A DNA stretch of 10,603 nucleotides from Caulobacterales bacterium 32-69-10 (GCA_002280485.1 NCED01000074.1:1-10603), one strand, 5' to 3'; shown: positions 1-7,052, numbered from the stretch's first letter. Numbers and translations: made by a program. Notes: a model not told the origin generated them from the sequence alone.

Positions 1-925
1 CCATGCTGGCCTGGGCGAGGGCCACGCAATCCGCGCCCTCGGCGAAGGCCGCGTCGGCGGCGGCGGCCACCATCCGGGCATAGCCGGCCGCATCGCCGGT
101 CCCGCCGCAGCCCGCCCGTCCGGCCGCGCCGGCGCCCCGGGCCGTCGAACCCGGCGTCTTCGCCCAGATCGGCGCCTTCACCTTGCCGAGCGAACGGTCC
201 GCCAGCTGCATCAGGCCCACGAGGCCGTAGACCGCGTCGGTGCGGGTGGCGAAGATCATGTTCCGGTCCTGGCCCATCTGGCGCAGCACCGCGATGTTGT
301 CCGAGGCGCGGATGCGCTGGGCCAGCCATCCGGGCGCCGACAGTTTCAGGCTGGGATAGAGGTGGGCGAGGGTCCACAGGGCGATGCGGTTGGGCAGGGC
401 CTGCCGGCTCCAGCCCCACACCGCCGGAGCGGCCAGGATCAGGCGGTCGGCGTCCGGCGGGGTCTCCGAGGCGAAGGCGGAGATGCAAACGGCCCCGCCC
501 ATCGAGTGGCCAAGGACGCCGAGCACGGCGCCGGGATGACGGGCGCGGACCAGGGCGGTGACCGTGCGCAGGTCTTGGGCCATCAGCTCGGCCCCGCCCC
601 ACAGCCCCCTCTGCGGACCGCGGCCGAAGCCGCGCTGGTCGTAGGCGTAGGTGGTGATCCCCTGTTCGGCCCACCACGGCGCGGCGGTGGCGAAGGCGCC
701 TGCGTAGTCGTTCATCCCGTGCAGGGCGACCAGCACGGCCGAGGGCTCGCCTTGCGCCGCCCATACGTTCATCGGCAGGCGCACCCCGTCGGCGGCCACG
801 AAGGCGTCGGCATCCAGCCGCGGGCCGGTGAAGCCGGTGGGCGGGACGGCGGCGCGCTGCACCACCGGCGCGCAGGCGGAGACGGCCAGCCCCGCCAGGG
901 CCGCGCGACGGGTCGGGGACTTCAT
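1..925 (-). CDS. Alpha/beta-hydrolase lipoprotein (monoacylglycerol lipase/lysophospholipase type), running in frame into a racemase-like C-terminus; partial
   Basis: The reading frame is open from ATG at 925 to the left edge (308 codons). The N-terminus has twin arginines (TRRA) and a lipobox, VSAC, with Cys18, so the protein is probably an exported lipoprotein. An alpha/beta-hydrolase core follows: the oxyanion-type HGMND at residues 69-73, YDQRGFGRG, and the nucleophile elbow GHSMGG with Ser141, all typical of the serine aminopeptidase S33/Hydrolase_4 family that cleaves acylglycerols. After VKAPI (residue 253, near position 167) the expected strand carrying the catalytic Asp and the later His do not appear. 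Instead come a Gly/Ala/Arg-rich stretch and then AAFAEGADCVALAQASM, which resembles the C-terminal region of Asp/Glu/hydantoin racemases. The ATG overlaps the preceding gene's TGA by one base (TGATG), suggesting translational coupling. The hydrolase call is firm. The racemase call rests on one short motif. The join could be a real deletion-fusion or an assembly chimera. Confidence 0.75.
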   Translation of the reverse strand, partial: MKSPTRRAALAGLAVSACAPVVQRAAVPPTGFTGPRLDADAFVAADGVRLPMNVWAAQGEPSAVLVALHGMNDYAGAFATAAPWWAEQGITTYAYDQRGFGRGPQRGLWGGAELMAQDLRTVTALVRARHPGAVLGVLGHSMGGAVCISAFASETPPDADRLILAAPAVWGWSRQALPNRIALWTLAHLYPSLKLSAPGWLAQRIRASDNIAVLRQMGQDRNMIFATRTDAVYGLVGLMQLADRSLGKVKAPIWAKTPGSTARGAGAAGRAGCGGTGDAAGYARMVAAAADAAFAEGADCVALAQASM

Positions 926-1413
926 CACGCCGGCTTGCCGGAGCCAAGCAGGCCGGCGACGCGAAACTGCAGGTATGGCACCACCTCGTCTTCGAACCAT
1001 GGATTGCGCCGGAGCCAGGCGGTGTTGCGCCAGGATGGGTGCGGCATGGGCAGCAAGTCTGGCCCGTACTCGCGCCAAGCCGCAACCGTCTGCGTCATAT
1101 CGGCCTTGGCCCGAGCGCCGAGCGCCCATTTCTGGGCGTAGCCGCCGACCAGCAGGGTTAGTTCCGCCTTTGGCAGGGCCTGGGTCAGCCGGCCCCGCCA
1201 CAGGTTCGCGCACCGCGGCGGCGGCGGATAGTCACCGCCCTTGGGGTTTGTGCCCGGAAAGCAGATTTCATGCACGCGCCGCCCCGGCGCCTGGCCGCAG
1301 ATCAGCAGGCGAGTGGCGGGCGAGACCCGCACCACCGGACGCGGTTCGTGGGGCAGGTCGCCGGCGCAGGCCCGGCAGGCGCGAATTTCGTCGATCAGGG
1401 CGTCGAGGGCCAT
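925..1413 (-). CDS. Uracil-DNA glycosylase family protein with an apparent internal in-frame deletion
   Basis: The product is 162 residues. It matches a uracil-DNA-glycosylase-like family expected to remove damaged or deaminated bases from DNA in the cytoplasm. Visible are CRAC (residues 13-16), the glycine-rich GQAPG motif (40-44), PPPPRC (63-68), LLVGGYAQ (87-94) and the C-terminal HPSWRN motif (125-130) with NPWFE. I chose ATG at 1413 over a TTG at 1422 because MALDALI fits the family start and GAGGG lies a few bases upstream. Relatives that I recall are about 195 residues long and have, between RRVHE and CFPG, a segment with a SGDRLR-like stretch and an FYD-like stretch. Here RRVHE joins CFPG directly through Ile50 (codon 1264-1266). 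About 35-40 residues appear lost in frame, including part of the base-binding region, so activity is doubtful. It lies 27 bp after the DUF3253 gene and overlaps the hydrolase gene start. Confidence 0.75.
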   Translation of the reverse strand: MALDALIDEIRACRACAGDLPHEPRPVVRVSPATRLLICGQAPGRRVHEICFPGTNPKGGDYPPPPRCANLWRGRLTQALPKAELTLLVGGYAQKWALGARAKADMTQTVAAWREYGPDLLPMPHPSWRNTAWLRRNPWFEDEVVPYLQFRVAGLLGSGKPA

Positions 1414-1440
1414 CGCCCTCAATGTAGGGCGGCGGCGCGA

Positions 1441-1680
1441 TCAGGGAAGCCGCAGCCGGTACACGCCTTTGAACGTATCCGGGTCGGCGGGCTTGTTGTG
1501 GCGGGTGATGACCAGCCGCCCTTCCCGCGCCAGGCCCACGGCGGTGGAGCGCACCTGCCCCAGCGTGCGGCGCCATCCTTCCGGATCGACGGCCTTGGCC
1601 ACCTCTTCGGGCGAGACGCTCTTGCCGGGTGGAACCGCCGCCAGGAGGTCGAAGATGGCGGTCTCTATGGGTGCGGTCAT
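1441..1680 (-). CDS. Small DUF3253 winged-helix-like protein
   Basis: A 79-residue protein matching the DUF3253 pattern from memory: an N-terminal helix (IFDLLAAV), a PGKSVSPEEVAKAV segment, WRRTLGQVRSTAVGLAREG, and the closing strand pair LVITR, then GVYRLRLP. The layout of helix, helix, recognition-like helix and beta wing suggests a winged-helix fold. The function of the family is not known to me; it may bind nucleic acid. The gene follows the amidohydrolase by 54 bp holding a 12-bp hairpin and precedes the glycosylase-like gene by 27 bp on the same strand. No strong Shine-Dalgarno sequence is visible before the ATG at 1680. Family call fairly sure, role unknown. Confidence 0.8.
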   Translation of the reverse strand: MTAPIETAIFDLLAAVPPGKSVSPEEVAKAVDPEGWRRTLGQVRSTAVGLAREGRLVITRHNKPADPDTFKGVYRLRLP

Positions 1681-1691
1681 TAGGGGGTACC

Positions 1692-1722
1692 AGGTCGAGG
1701 CCGGGAAAATCGGCCTCGACCT
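1692..1722 (-). terminator. Strong 12-bp hairpin between amidohydrolase and DUF3253 genes
   Basis: A perfect inverted repeat: AGGTCGAGGCCG (1692-1703) pairs with CGGCCTCGACCT (1711-1722) across a 7-nt loop. An outer GTACC (1687-1691) can also pair with GGTAC (1729-1733) with a 6-nt bulge on one side. It starts 12 bp past the amidohydrolase stop. No U-run follows on either strand, so it is not a classic intrinsic terminator. It may be a partial terminator, an mRNA 3'-end stabiliser or an attenuator lowering expression of the downstream genes. Confidence 0.55.
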
Positions 1723-1734
1723 AGCACCGGTACG

Positions 1735-3228
1735 CTACTTGCGGAACAGATCCTGAGGCACGCCTGCCCGTTCGAACAGGCCGTCGCGGCTGGTTTCCAG
1801 CCGGGCCCGCAGGGTCGGCAGGTGCATGTCCAGCATCTTGCCGTTCCACTTGCGGAACTTGCCGGCCACCATCACGGAGTCGACATTGCTGCGCTCCATC
1901 AGGGTGACGACGGCCCCCGGCGCGTGGTTCAACGGAGTGACGTTCAAGGCCGTGGCGTCGAGGAGGAGCAGGTCGGCCTCCTTGCCCGGGGTCAGCGACC
2001 CGACCTTCTTGTCGAGGTGCAGGCCCTTGGCCCCTTCCAGGGTGGCGAACCGCAGCACGTCGGCCGAGGTCAGCAGTTCGGGAAGGTCCGTCGCGCCGTT
2101 CAGGGCGGCCTGGTTGATGAGCGACCGCTGCAGGGTCATGGCTGACCGCATCTGGGTGAAGAAGTCCGCCGTCATGGTGCATTCGACATCGCTCGACAGC
2201 GACGGCTGGATGCCCAGCGACAGGGCCTTCTGCAGCGGCGGGTCGCCGTGGCGCATCTGCATCTCGATCGGCACGGCGATAGAGACGTGGGCGCCGCTGT
2301 CCTTAACCGCCTGCCAGCCGAAGTCGGTCATGCCGGTCATGTGGATGAAGATCAGGTCGGGGCCGAACTTGGGCGCGAGGGAGTCGAACAGCGGCGCCAT
2401 GCCGAAGGTGCCGACGATGTGGGCCGCGATCGGCACGCCAAGCTCGCGGCCGATCTCCCAGGTTGCGCCCTCGCCGGCGCCCGGCAGGTAGATCTCGCCG
2501 CCGAAAACCATGGTGACCAGCTGGTCGTCGGACGAGAAGTGCTGCGCCTTCAGCCGGCGCGCGTCGCCCGGATAGACGTAGGTTCCGGACTCCGGATCGC
2601 CTTCGAAATAGCCGAAGCAGGCCCGGCGGCCCGTCTCCTTCAAGGCCTGCACGCCCGCGTCCGAATGCTCGGGGGAATGGTGGATCTGGGAGATGTCCAG
2701 CACCGTGGTTACGCCGGCGTCGAGCTGGGAAAGCGAGCCGACCACCTCGCTGATATAGACGTCGTCCGGCGTGTAGTTCTTGGCGAACTTGCCGAGCATC
2801 CACTCCATGTAGTTGTACTTGCCGTGCGGCATGCCGTCATTGATCAGCAGGGCGTCGGCCAGGAAGCCGCGCAGGGCCGTCTCGAACAGGTGGTGGTGAG
2901 TGTCGACGAAACCCGGGGTGACGATCATCCCCTTGGCGTCCACCACCTCGGCGTCGCCCGTCTGCAGGTTCGCGCCCACCGCGGCGATCTTCTTGCCCTC
3001 GATCAGGACGTCGCCTTCGGCGAAATCCCCAACCGCCGGATCCATCGAAATCACGGTCCCGCCGCGCAGGACGATCCGTCGGCCGTCAGCCCCGCTGCCC
3101 TTGGGCATGGTCCTCGATCCCGTCCCCGGAACCGGCGCGTCGTTCAGGAAGGACGAGATCGAGCCGCCGGACATCCCATGTCCAGCGCCCTCGTGGTCGG
3201 CGTGCCTATGACCGCAAACGATACTCAT
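1735..3228 (-). CDS. Metal-dependent amidohydrolase (chlorohydrolase/cytosine-deaminase-like, TrzA/SsnA type)
   Basis: A 497-residue protein of the amidohydrolase superfamily, which hydrolyses C-N (sometimes C-Cl) bonds of ring compounds or amides using a bound metal. The N-terminal beta-sandwich starts at RIVLRGGTVISMDP (residue 51). The metal site HxH is in DTHHH (His111, His113); further ligands are likely His270 (AAHIVGT), His296 (FIHMTGM) and Asp347 (SSDVE). The C-terminus has the usual LEGAKGLHLDKKVGSLTPGKEADLLLLD motif. The acidic residue often seen three positions after the third His is absent here (HIVG). About 49 residues precede the fold, starting with Cys5 and His7, His9, His12 and His17. 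The ATG at 3228 is supported by GGAAGGAG about 9 nt upstream, so this extension is probably real. It may be a metal-binding tail. Substrate unknown. First gene of the minus-strand group. Confidence 0.88.
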   Translation of the reverse strand: MSIVCGHRHADHEGAGHGMSGGSISSFLNDAPVPGTGSRTMPKGSGADGRRIVLRGGTVISMDPAVGDFAEGDVLIEGKKIAAVGANLQTGDAEVVDAKGMIVTPGFVDTHHHLFETALRGFLADALLINDGMPHGKYNYMEWMLGKFAKNYTPDDVYISEVVGSLSQLDAGVTTVLDISQIHHSPEHSDAGVQALKETGRRACFGYFEGDPESGTYVYPGDARRLKAQHFSSDDQLVTMVFGGEIYLPGAGEGATWEIGRELGVPIAAHIVGTFGMAPLFDSLAPKFGPDLIFIHMTGMTDFGWQAVKDSGAHVSIAVPIEMQMRHGDPPLQKALSLGIQPSLSSDVECTMTADFFTQMRSAMTLQRSLINQAALNGATDLPELLTSADVLRFATLEGAKGLHLDKKVGSLTPGKEADLLLLDATALNVTPLNHAPGAVVTLMERSNVDSVMVAGKFRKWNGKMLDMHLPTLRARLETSRDGLFERAGVPQDLFRK

Positions 3229-3403
3229 GATCCCGAGCTCCTTCCCTGTTTCTTGTTAGCGCCGCCGGCTTCAACGCTAGGTCACCGCCGTCCAGAGGAC
3301 GGTGGCGAAAGCCCGGCGCTTCGTCAATTAGACACAGGTTCGATTGCAGTTCTCACCCGCCTCGTCTATGCCGGATCGGCCACAAAATTTTGGGAGGTCC
3401 ACA
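3229..3403. promoter_or_regulatory. Divergent intergenic region with a short inverted repeat
   Basis: This 175-bp gap separates the start of the amidohydrolase (minus) from the start of the ene-reductase (plus) and must hold both promoters. It contains CCGTCC-AGA-GGACGG (3288-3302), a perfect 6-bp inverted repeat that could be a regulator site or a small hairpin. A weak sigma70-like pair for the plus gene is TTGCAG (3344-3349), 17 bp, TATGCC (3367-3372). No linked regulator gene is present. Confidence 0.35.
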
Positions 3404-4477
3404 ATGTCGCTGCTGTTTTCGAAGGCCAAGCTGGGGTCGCTGGAGCTCCAAAACCATCTCGTCATGAGCCCGATGACGCGCAGCCGCGCCATCGGCAACG
3501 TGCCCAACGATCTGATGGTGGAATATTACGGGCAGCGCGCGGGCGCGGGCCTGATCCTCACCGAAGGCGTCGCGCCCTCACCGAACGCCCTGGGCTACGC
3601 CCGCATTCCCGGCATCTTTTCCACCGAGCAGGTCGCCGGCTGGAAGAAAATCACCGACGCGGTGCACGCCAAGGGCGCCAAGATCTTCTGCCAGTTCATG
3701 CACACCGGCCGGGTCGGCCATCCGGCCAACCTGCCCGCCGGCGCGAAGGTGGTGGGGCCCTCGGCGATCGCCGCCGCGGGCGACATGTGGACCGACGCGG
3801 ACGGCATGCAGCCCATGCCGACGCCCGAGGTCATCGACGTCAAGGCGACGATCGCCGAGCACGTCCAGGCCGCCAAGAACGCCATCGCGGCCGGGTTTGA
3901 CGGCGTCGAACTGCACGGCGCCAACGGCTATCTGATCGAGCAGTTCATCCGTCCCAACTCGAACCAGCGCACCGACAGCTACGGCGGCGGTATCGAGAAC
4001 CGCGCGCGCTTCATGCTGGAGGTTGTCGAGGCCGTTTCAGCCGCCATCGGCAAGGACAAGGTCGGCATCCGCCTGTCGCCCTATGGCGTGTTCAACGACA
4101 TGCCGATCTACCCGGAGATGGACGCCGACTACCTCTATCTGGCTGAAAAACTGTCCGAGACGGGCCTGCTCTACATCCATCTGGTCGACCATTCGTCCAT
4201 GGGCGCGCCCGAGGTGCCGGCCTCGCTCACGGCGGCGATGCGCAAGGCCTTCAAGGGCCCGATCATCCTGTCGGGCGGCTATTTCACCGCCGAGCGCGCG
4301 GAGGCCGATCTGGCCGCCGGCAAGGGAGAGCTGGTCGCCTTCGGCCGCGCCTTCCTGGCCAACCCCGACCTGGTCGAACGCCTGAAGACCGGAGCCCCCC
4401 TCAACGAGGCCGACATGGCGTCGTTCTACACGCCGGGGCCCGAGGGCTACACCGACTACCCGACGCTCTCCAAGTAA
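3404..4477 (+). CDS. Old Yellow Enzyme family ene-reductase (NemA-like, FMN-dependent)
   Basis: A 357-residue NAD(P)H:flavin oxidoreductase, predicted to reduce activated C=C bonds of enals, enones, maleimides or nitro compounds with FMN in the cytoplasm. Motifs visible in order: MSPMTRSRA (residues 21-29, FMN binding, Thr25), FCQFMHTGRVGHP (95-107), HGANGYLIEQF (171-181) with the substrate-binding His171/Asn174 pair and proton-donor Tyr176, RTDSYGGGIENRARF, GIRLSP (Arg223), SGGY (290-293) and the phosphate-binding GRAFLANPDL. The HxxNxY spacing is the same as in yeast OYE. Length is usual. I chose ATG at 3404 rather than an upstream in-frame ATG at 3344 because GGGAGG lies 6 nt before it and MSLLFSKAKLGSLEL fits the family start. 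It diverges from the amidohydrolase; a shared role in degradation or detoxification is possible but unproven. Confidence 0.93.
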   Translation: MSLLFSKAKLGSLELQNHLVMSPMTRSRAIGNVPNDLMVEYYGQRAGAGLILTEGVAPSPNALGYARIPGIFSTEQVAGWKKITDAVHAKGAKIFCQFMHTGRVGHPANLPAGAKVVGPSAIAAAGDMWTDADGMQPMPTPEVIDVKATIAEHVQAAKNAIAAGFDGVELHGANGYLIEQFIRPNSNQRTDSYGGGIENRARFMLEVVEAVSAAIGKDKVGIRLSPYGVFNDMPIYPEMDADYLYLAEKLSETGLLYIHLVDHSSMGAPEVPASLTAAMRKAFKGPIILSGGYFTAERAEADLAAGKGELVAFGRAFLANPDLVERLKTGAPLNEADMASFYTPGPEGYTDYPTLSK

Positions 4478-4495
4478 GGCTTAGAGGGGCGCCTG

Positions 4496-4517
4496 CCGGC
4501 CGGGTCACTCCGGCCGG
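4496..4517. terminator. Hairpin between converging genes
   Basis: Two copies of the self-complementary octamer CCGGCCGG (4496-4503 and 4510-4517) flank a 6-nt loop GTCACT, giving an 8-bp GC-only stem readable from both sides. It lies 19 bp after the ene-reductase stop and contains the natural stop codon (4505-4507) of the glyoxalase-like gene. No U-run follows, so it is only a candidate bidirectional terminator or mRNA end structure. Confidence 0.45.
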
Positions 4518-4887
4518 TGGGTGACCGCCTCGACGTTGTTGCCGTCGGGGTCGAAGACGAAGGCGGCGTAGTAGTCCGGGTGATAGTCGGGCGGCCGCCC
4601 GCCGCGAGCGCCGCCGCGTGAAACGCCCGCACCCCCGCCTGGTCTGGGGCGGCGAAGGCCAGGTGGATCGGACCCGATGCAGGGGTGGCGCCCGCCGCGG
4701 CGCCCCGCCGCGACACCCAGAAGCTCGGCCTGCCGCCGACCCCCATCCCCACGCCCTCATAGGCGCCGCCGGTCTCCTGCGCCGTGATCGCCATCACCAC
4801 CGCCGAGCCGAGGGGTTTCAGCGCCGCCTCGTAGAAGGCGCGGCTGCGGGCGAAATCCGAAACCGTCACCCCAACATGGTCCAGCAT
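4505..4887 (-). pseudogene. Glyoxalase/VOC-fold family gene, frameshifted
   Basis: The ATG at 4887 opens a typical vicinal-oxygen-chelate protein: LDHVGVTVSDFARSRAFYE (metal ligand His4), then PIHLAFAAPD (His75) and AFHAAALAAGGR (89-99). After that the frame turns into Thr/Ser/Pro-rich nonsense, running to 4456 and into the converging gene. In another frame on the same strand the expected ending is plain: DYHPDYYAAFVFDPDGNN, then VEAV with the last metal ligand Glu, ending at TGA 4507-4505. The two frames meet near 4588-4601, a perfect palindrome (CGGGCGGCCGCCCG). The sequence is one base short modulo 3. Relatives also have about seven residues (DNG...GL-like) at this point, so about 22 nt may be missing. 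A GAGAGGG Shine-Dalgarno precedes the ATG. It is 14 bp downstream of the S46 peptidase gene, likely the same transcript. Real mutation or sequence error cannot be told apart here. Confidence 0.8.
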
Positions 4888-4901
4888 GGTCGACCCTCTC
4901 G

Positions 4902-6965
4902 TCAGCCGCCGGTCAACTCCTTCACCAGGGCGGTGTTGGCGTAGACCTTGGTGAGCGCCTCGGTGATGGCGGCGGTGGAGACCGACACCGCCCGGTTCAG
5001 GGCGGGGTCATAACCATAGGCCCCGCCGAGGCTGTGGATATTGCCATCGAATATGGCCCCGACCACCTCGCCCTTGACGTTGATCAAGGGCGAGCCGGAA
5101 TTGCCGCCGATGATGTCGTTCGAACTCGAGATGTCGAACACCGTGTCGAGGTTCAGCTTGGATTTGGCGTCGAGCCAGCGCTGCGGCAGGTCGTAGGGCG
5201 GCTGCCCGGTGGCGCGGTCGTACAGCCCGGCGAGGCGCGTGAAGGGCTCGACCGTCCGGCCCTGATAGGTCCAGCCCTCCACCGCGCCATAGCTGAGGCG
5301 CAGGGAGAAGGTGGCGTCCGGATAGACGCTGGTCCCGTAGGCCGCGAAACGGGCCTTGGACAGGGCCTCCTGCGCCCGGTCGGTAGGGCCGGACACCTCG
5401 GCCTCATAACGTTGGCGCAGGCCGCGGGCGACCGGGTCGATCCGCAGCACATACTGGATCATCGGATCGGACGAGGCCCGGACGGCGGCGAGCCCGCCGG
5501 TCCACAAGGCCCGGCGGACCGCCGGATCGGCCAGCTTGGAGGCGACCAGGCGCTGGGCCAGGATCTCAGGGGAATCGCGGCCCAGCAGAGCCTTGGTTTC
5601 CGGCGCGTCGGCCGTCAGATACTCGCGCACCTTGGTCAGCCAGAACTCCAGCTCCAGCTGCTCGATGCCCGGCGCCACCGGCTCGGCGTCGAGGATGCTC
5701 TTCTCCAGCAGGGCGAGGCGGCTGTCGGTGTATTCGGGCAGGCGCTCGCCGTTCGGCTTGGCTCGCTCCTGGGCCGCGCGCACCAGAGCGCGGGCGTAGC
5801 CGTAGAGGCTGGAGCCGTAGCCGGCCCGGCCCTCCAGCAGGGTGAAGGCGTCGTAGAGGGCGGCCCGGGGCGCCTGGGCCCGGGCGATGTCGCTCCACGG
5901 GTCGCCGACCGTGCGGGCCAGGGCCGGATCGGCGGCCACCTTGGCCTTCAGCTCGGTCTCGTCCTGCCGCTTGGCGGCGATGAAGGCGTCGTCGCTGAGC
6001 GCCTGGAACTGGCCGCGCAGGGCCTTGAAGCTGTTCTCGGTGGAGAACAGGTCGTGGTTGACCAGCCGCGCCTGTTCCGGCCCCAGCTTGCCGTACATGA
6101 TGTAGCGCCCGCGCAGCTCGGACAGCTGCATCAGGGTGCTGGGCAGGGCGAACCGGCGCAGCGAAACCAGCTGGTCCGAGGTCAGCTGGCGGTTGGTCGC
6201 GCCGGGGTTGCCGGCCACGAACACCGGCTCTCCAGCCTTGGGCGCGGCCGCGCTCCAGCCCAGGTGGCCCGGCGTCTTCACCGGCTGGCCGTTCTCGTAG
6301 AGCCGCACGAACGAGAAATCGAGGTCATAGCGGGGGAAGTTGAAGTTGTCCGGATCGCCCCCGAAGAAGGCCATCTGGAACTCCGGCGCGAAGGCCAGGC
6401 GCACATCCGAGTACTTGCGGTAGGTGTAGAGGGCGTAGCGCCCCCCCTGGTACAGGGTCAGCACCTGGCAGCGCTGCGTCGCCTCCTTGCCCGTGCAGGC
6501 GTCCTTCTCGATGGCGGCGACCTCGGCGTCGCGGGCGCGAACGTAGTCGCGGCCGGTCTTGCCGACGAAGGCGTTGGAGACCCGGTCGGTGACATCGACT
6601 ATTCCCATCAGGATCTCGGCCTGCATGCCGGCGCACAGCTTCTCATCCCGGCGGGTCCCGGCCGAAAAACCGGCCTTGATCAGATCGACCCGGGCGGTCG
6701 ACAGCGCCTGGACGCAGTCGGAGACGCAGTGGTGGTTGGTCAGCACCAGTCCCTCGGGCGACACCACCGAGGCCGAGCACCCGGTCGACAGCCGCACCGC
6801 CGCGCCGCGCACCTTGTCCAGCCACGGCTGGTCGATGGTCACCCCATACTTGGCCTTCACCGATGCGGCCGGGAAGTTGTCGAAGGTCCACATCCCCTCT
6901 TCGGCCCGCACGCCCGAGGCCGCAGCGAAGGCGAGGAGGGCGGCGATGACGGCGGCGCGGGCCAT
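4902..6965 (-). CDS. S46 family dipeptidyl-peptidase (DPP7/DPP11-like), exported
   Basis: A 687-residue protein of peptidase family S46, which removes dipeptides from peptide N-termini in the periplasm. A signal peptide is clear: MARAAVIAALLAFAAASGVRA, with cleavage likely after Ala21. The chymotrypsin-like catalytic residues can be placed: His79 in TNHHC, Asp216 in YDLDFSF and Ser623 in GGNSGSP. Cys63 and Cys80 probably form the chymotrypsin-type disulfide; more cysteine pairs (84/111, 157/166) fit a periplasmic protein. Residue Ser+18 is Gly641 (IFDGN). In characterised members Gly there goes with hydrophobic P1 preference (DPP7) and Arg with acidic P1 (DPP11), so a DPP7-like specificity is inferred. 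I chose ATG at 6965, with GGAGAG 8 nt upstream, because it gives the signal peptide; a longer open frame to 7256 would run through the tmRNA gene. The VOC gene follows 14 bp later. Confidence 0.93.
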   Translation of the reverse strand: MARAAVIAALLAFAAASGVRAEEGMWTFDNFPAASVKAKYGVTIDQPWLDKVRGAAVRLSTGCSASVVSPEGLVLTNHHCVSDCVQALSTARVDLIKAGFSAGTRRDEKLCAGMQAEILMGIVDVTDRVSNAFVGKTGRDYVRARDAEVAAIEKDACTGKEATQRCQVLTLYQGGRYALYTYRKYSDVRLAFAPEFQMAFFGGDPDNFNFPRYDLDFSFVRLYENGQPVKTPGHLGWSAAAPKAGEPVFVAGNPGATNRQLTSDQLVSLRRFALPSTLMQLSELRGRYIMYGKLGPEQARLVNHDLFSTENSFKALRGQFQALSDDAFIAAKRQDETELKAKVAADPALARTVGDPWSDIARAQAPRAALYDAFTLLEGRAGYGSSLYGYARALVRAAQERAKPNGERLPEYTDSRLALLEKSILDAEPVAPGIEQLELEFWLTKVREYLTADAPETKALLGRDSPEILAQRLVASKLADPAVRRALWTGGLAAVRASSDPMIQYVLRIDPVARGLRQRYEAEVSGPTDRAQEALSKARFAAYGTSVYPDATFSLRLSYGAVEGWTYQGRTVEPFTRLAGLYDRATGQPPYDLPQRWLDAKSKLNLDTVFDISSSNDIIGGNSGSPLINVKGEVVGAIFDGNIHSLGGAYGYDPALNRAVSVSTAAITEALTKVYANTALVKELTGG

Positions 6966-6992
6966 GGGAACTCTCCGGCAAGGGACGAGACT

Positions 6993-7021
6993 GCGTAACG
7001 CGCGGGCGCCCTCCGCATCAA
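6993..7021 (-). promoter_or_regulatory. Possible promoter of the S46 peptidase gene
   Basis: On the minus strand TTGATG (7021-7016) and TTACGC (6998-6993) are 17 bp apart and would start transcription about 20 nt before the peptidase ATG. The -10 match is poor, so this is a weak candidate chosen by position. Confidence 0.25.
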
Positions 7022-7052
7022 GGTCGCCTTTCCCACTCGGGAGAGAAGGCCC

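Noticed and set aside
3344..3403. A 20-residue N-terminal extension of the ene-reductase
   Set aside because: No Shine-Dalgarno precedes ATG 3344, and the family start is at 3404 with GGGAGG upstream.
2248..3900. A 550-codon plus-strand open frame spanning two genes and the divergent promoter region
   Set aside because: It covers the amidohydrolase in antisense and then the ene-reductase in a wrong frame, so it cannot be a real gene alongside them.
5034..6998. A 654-codon plus-strand open frame
   Set aside because: It is antisense to the S46 peptidase, whose signal peptide and catalytic motifs are clear. The translation is Gly/Leu/Gln/Val/Arg-rich without recognisable motifs, as expected of a GC-rich shadow frame.
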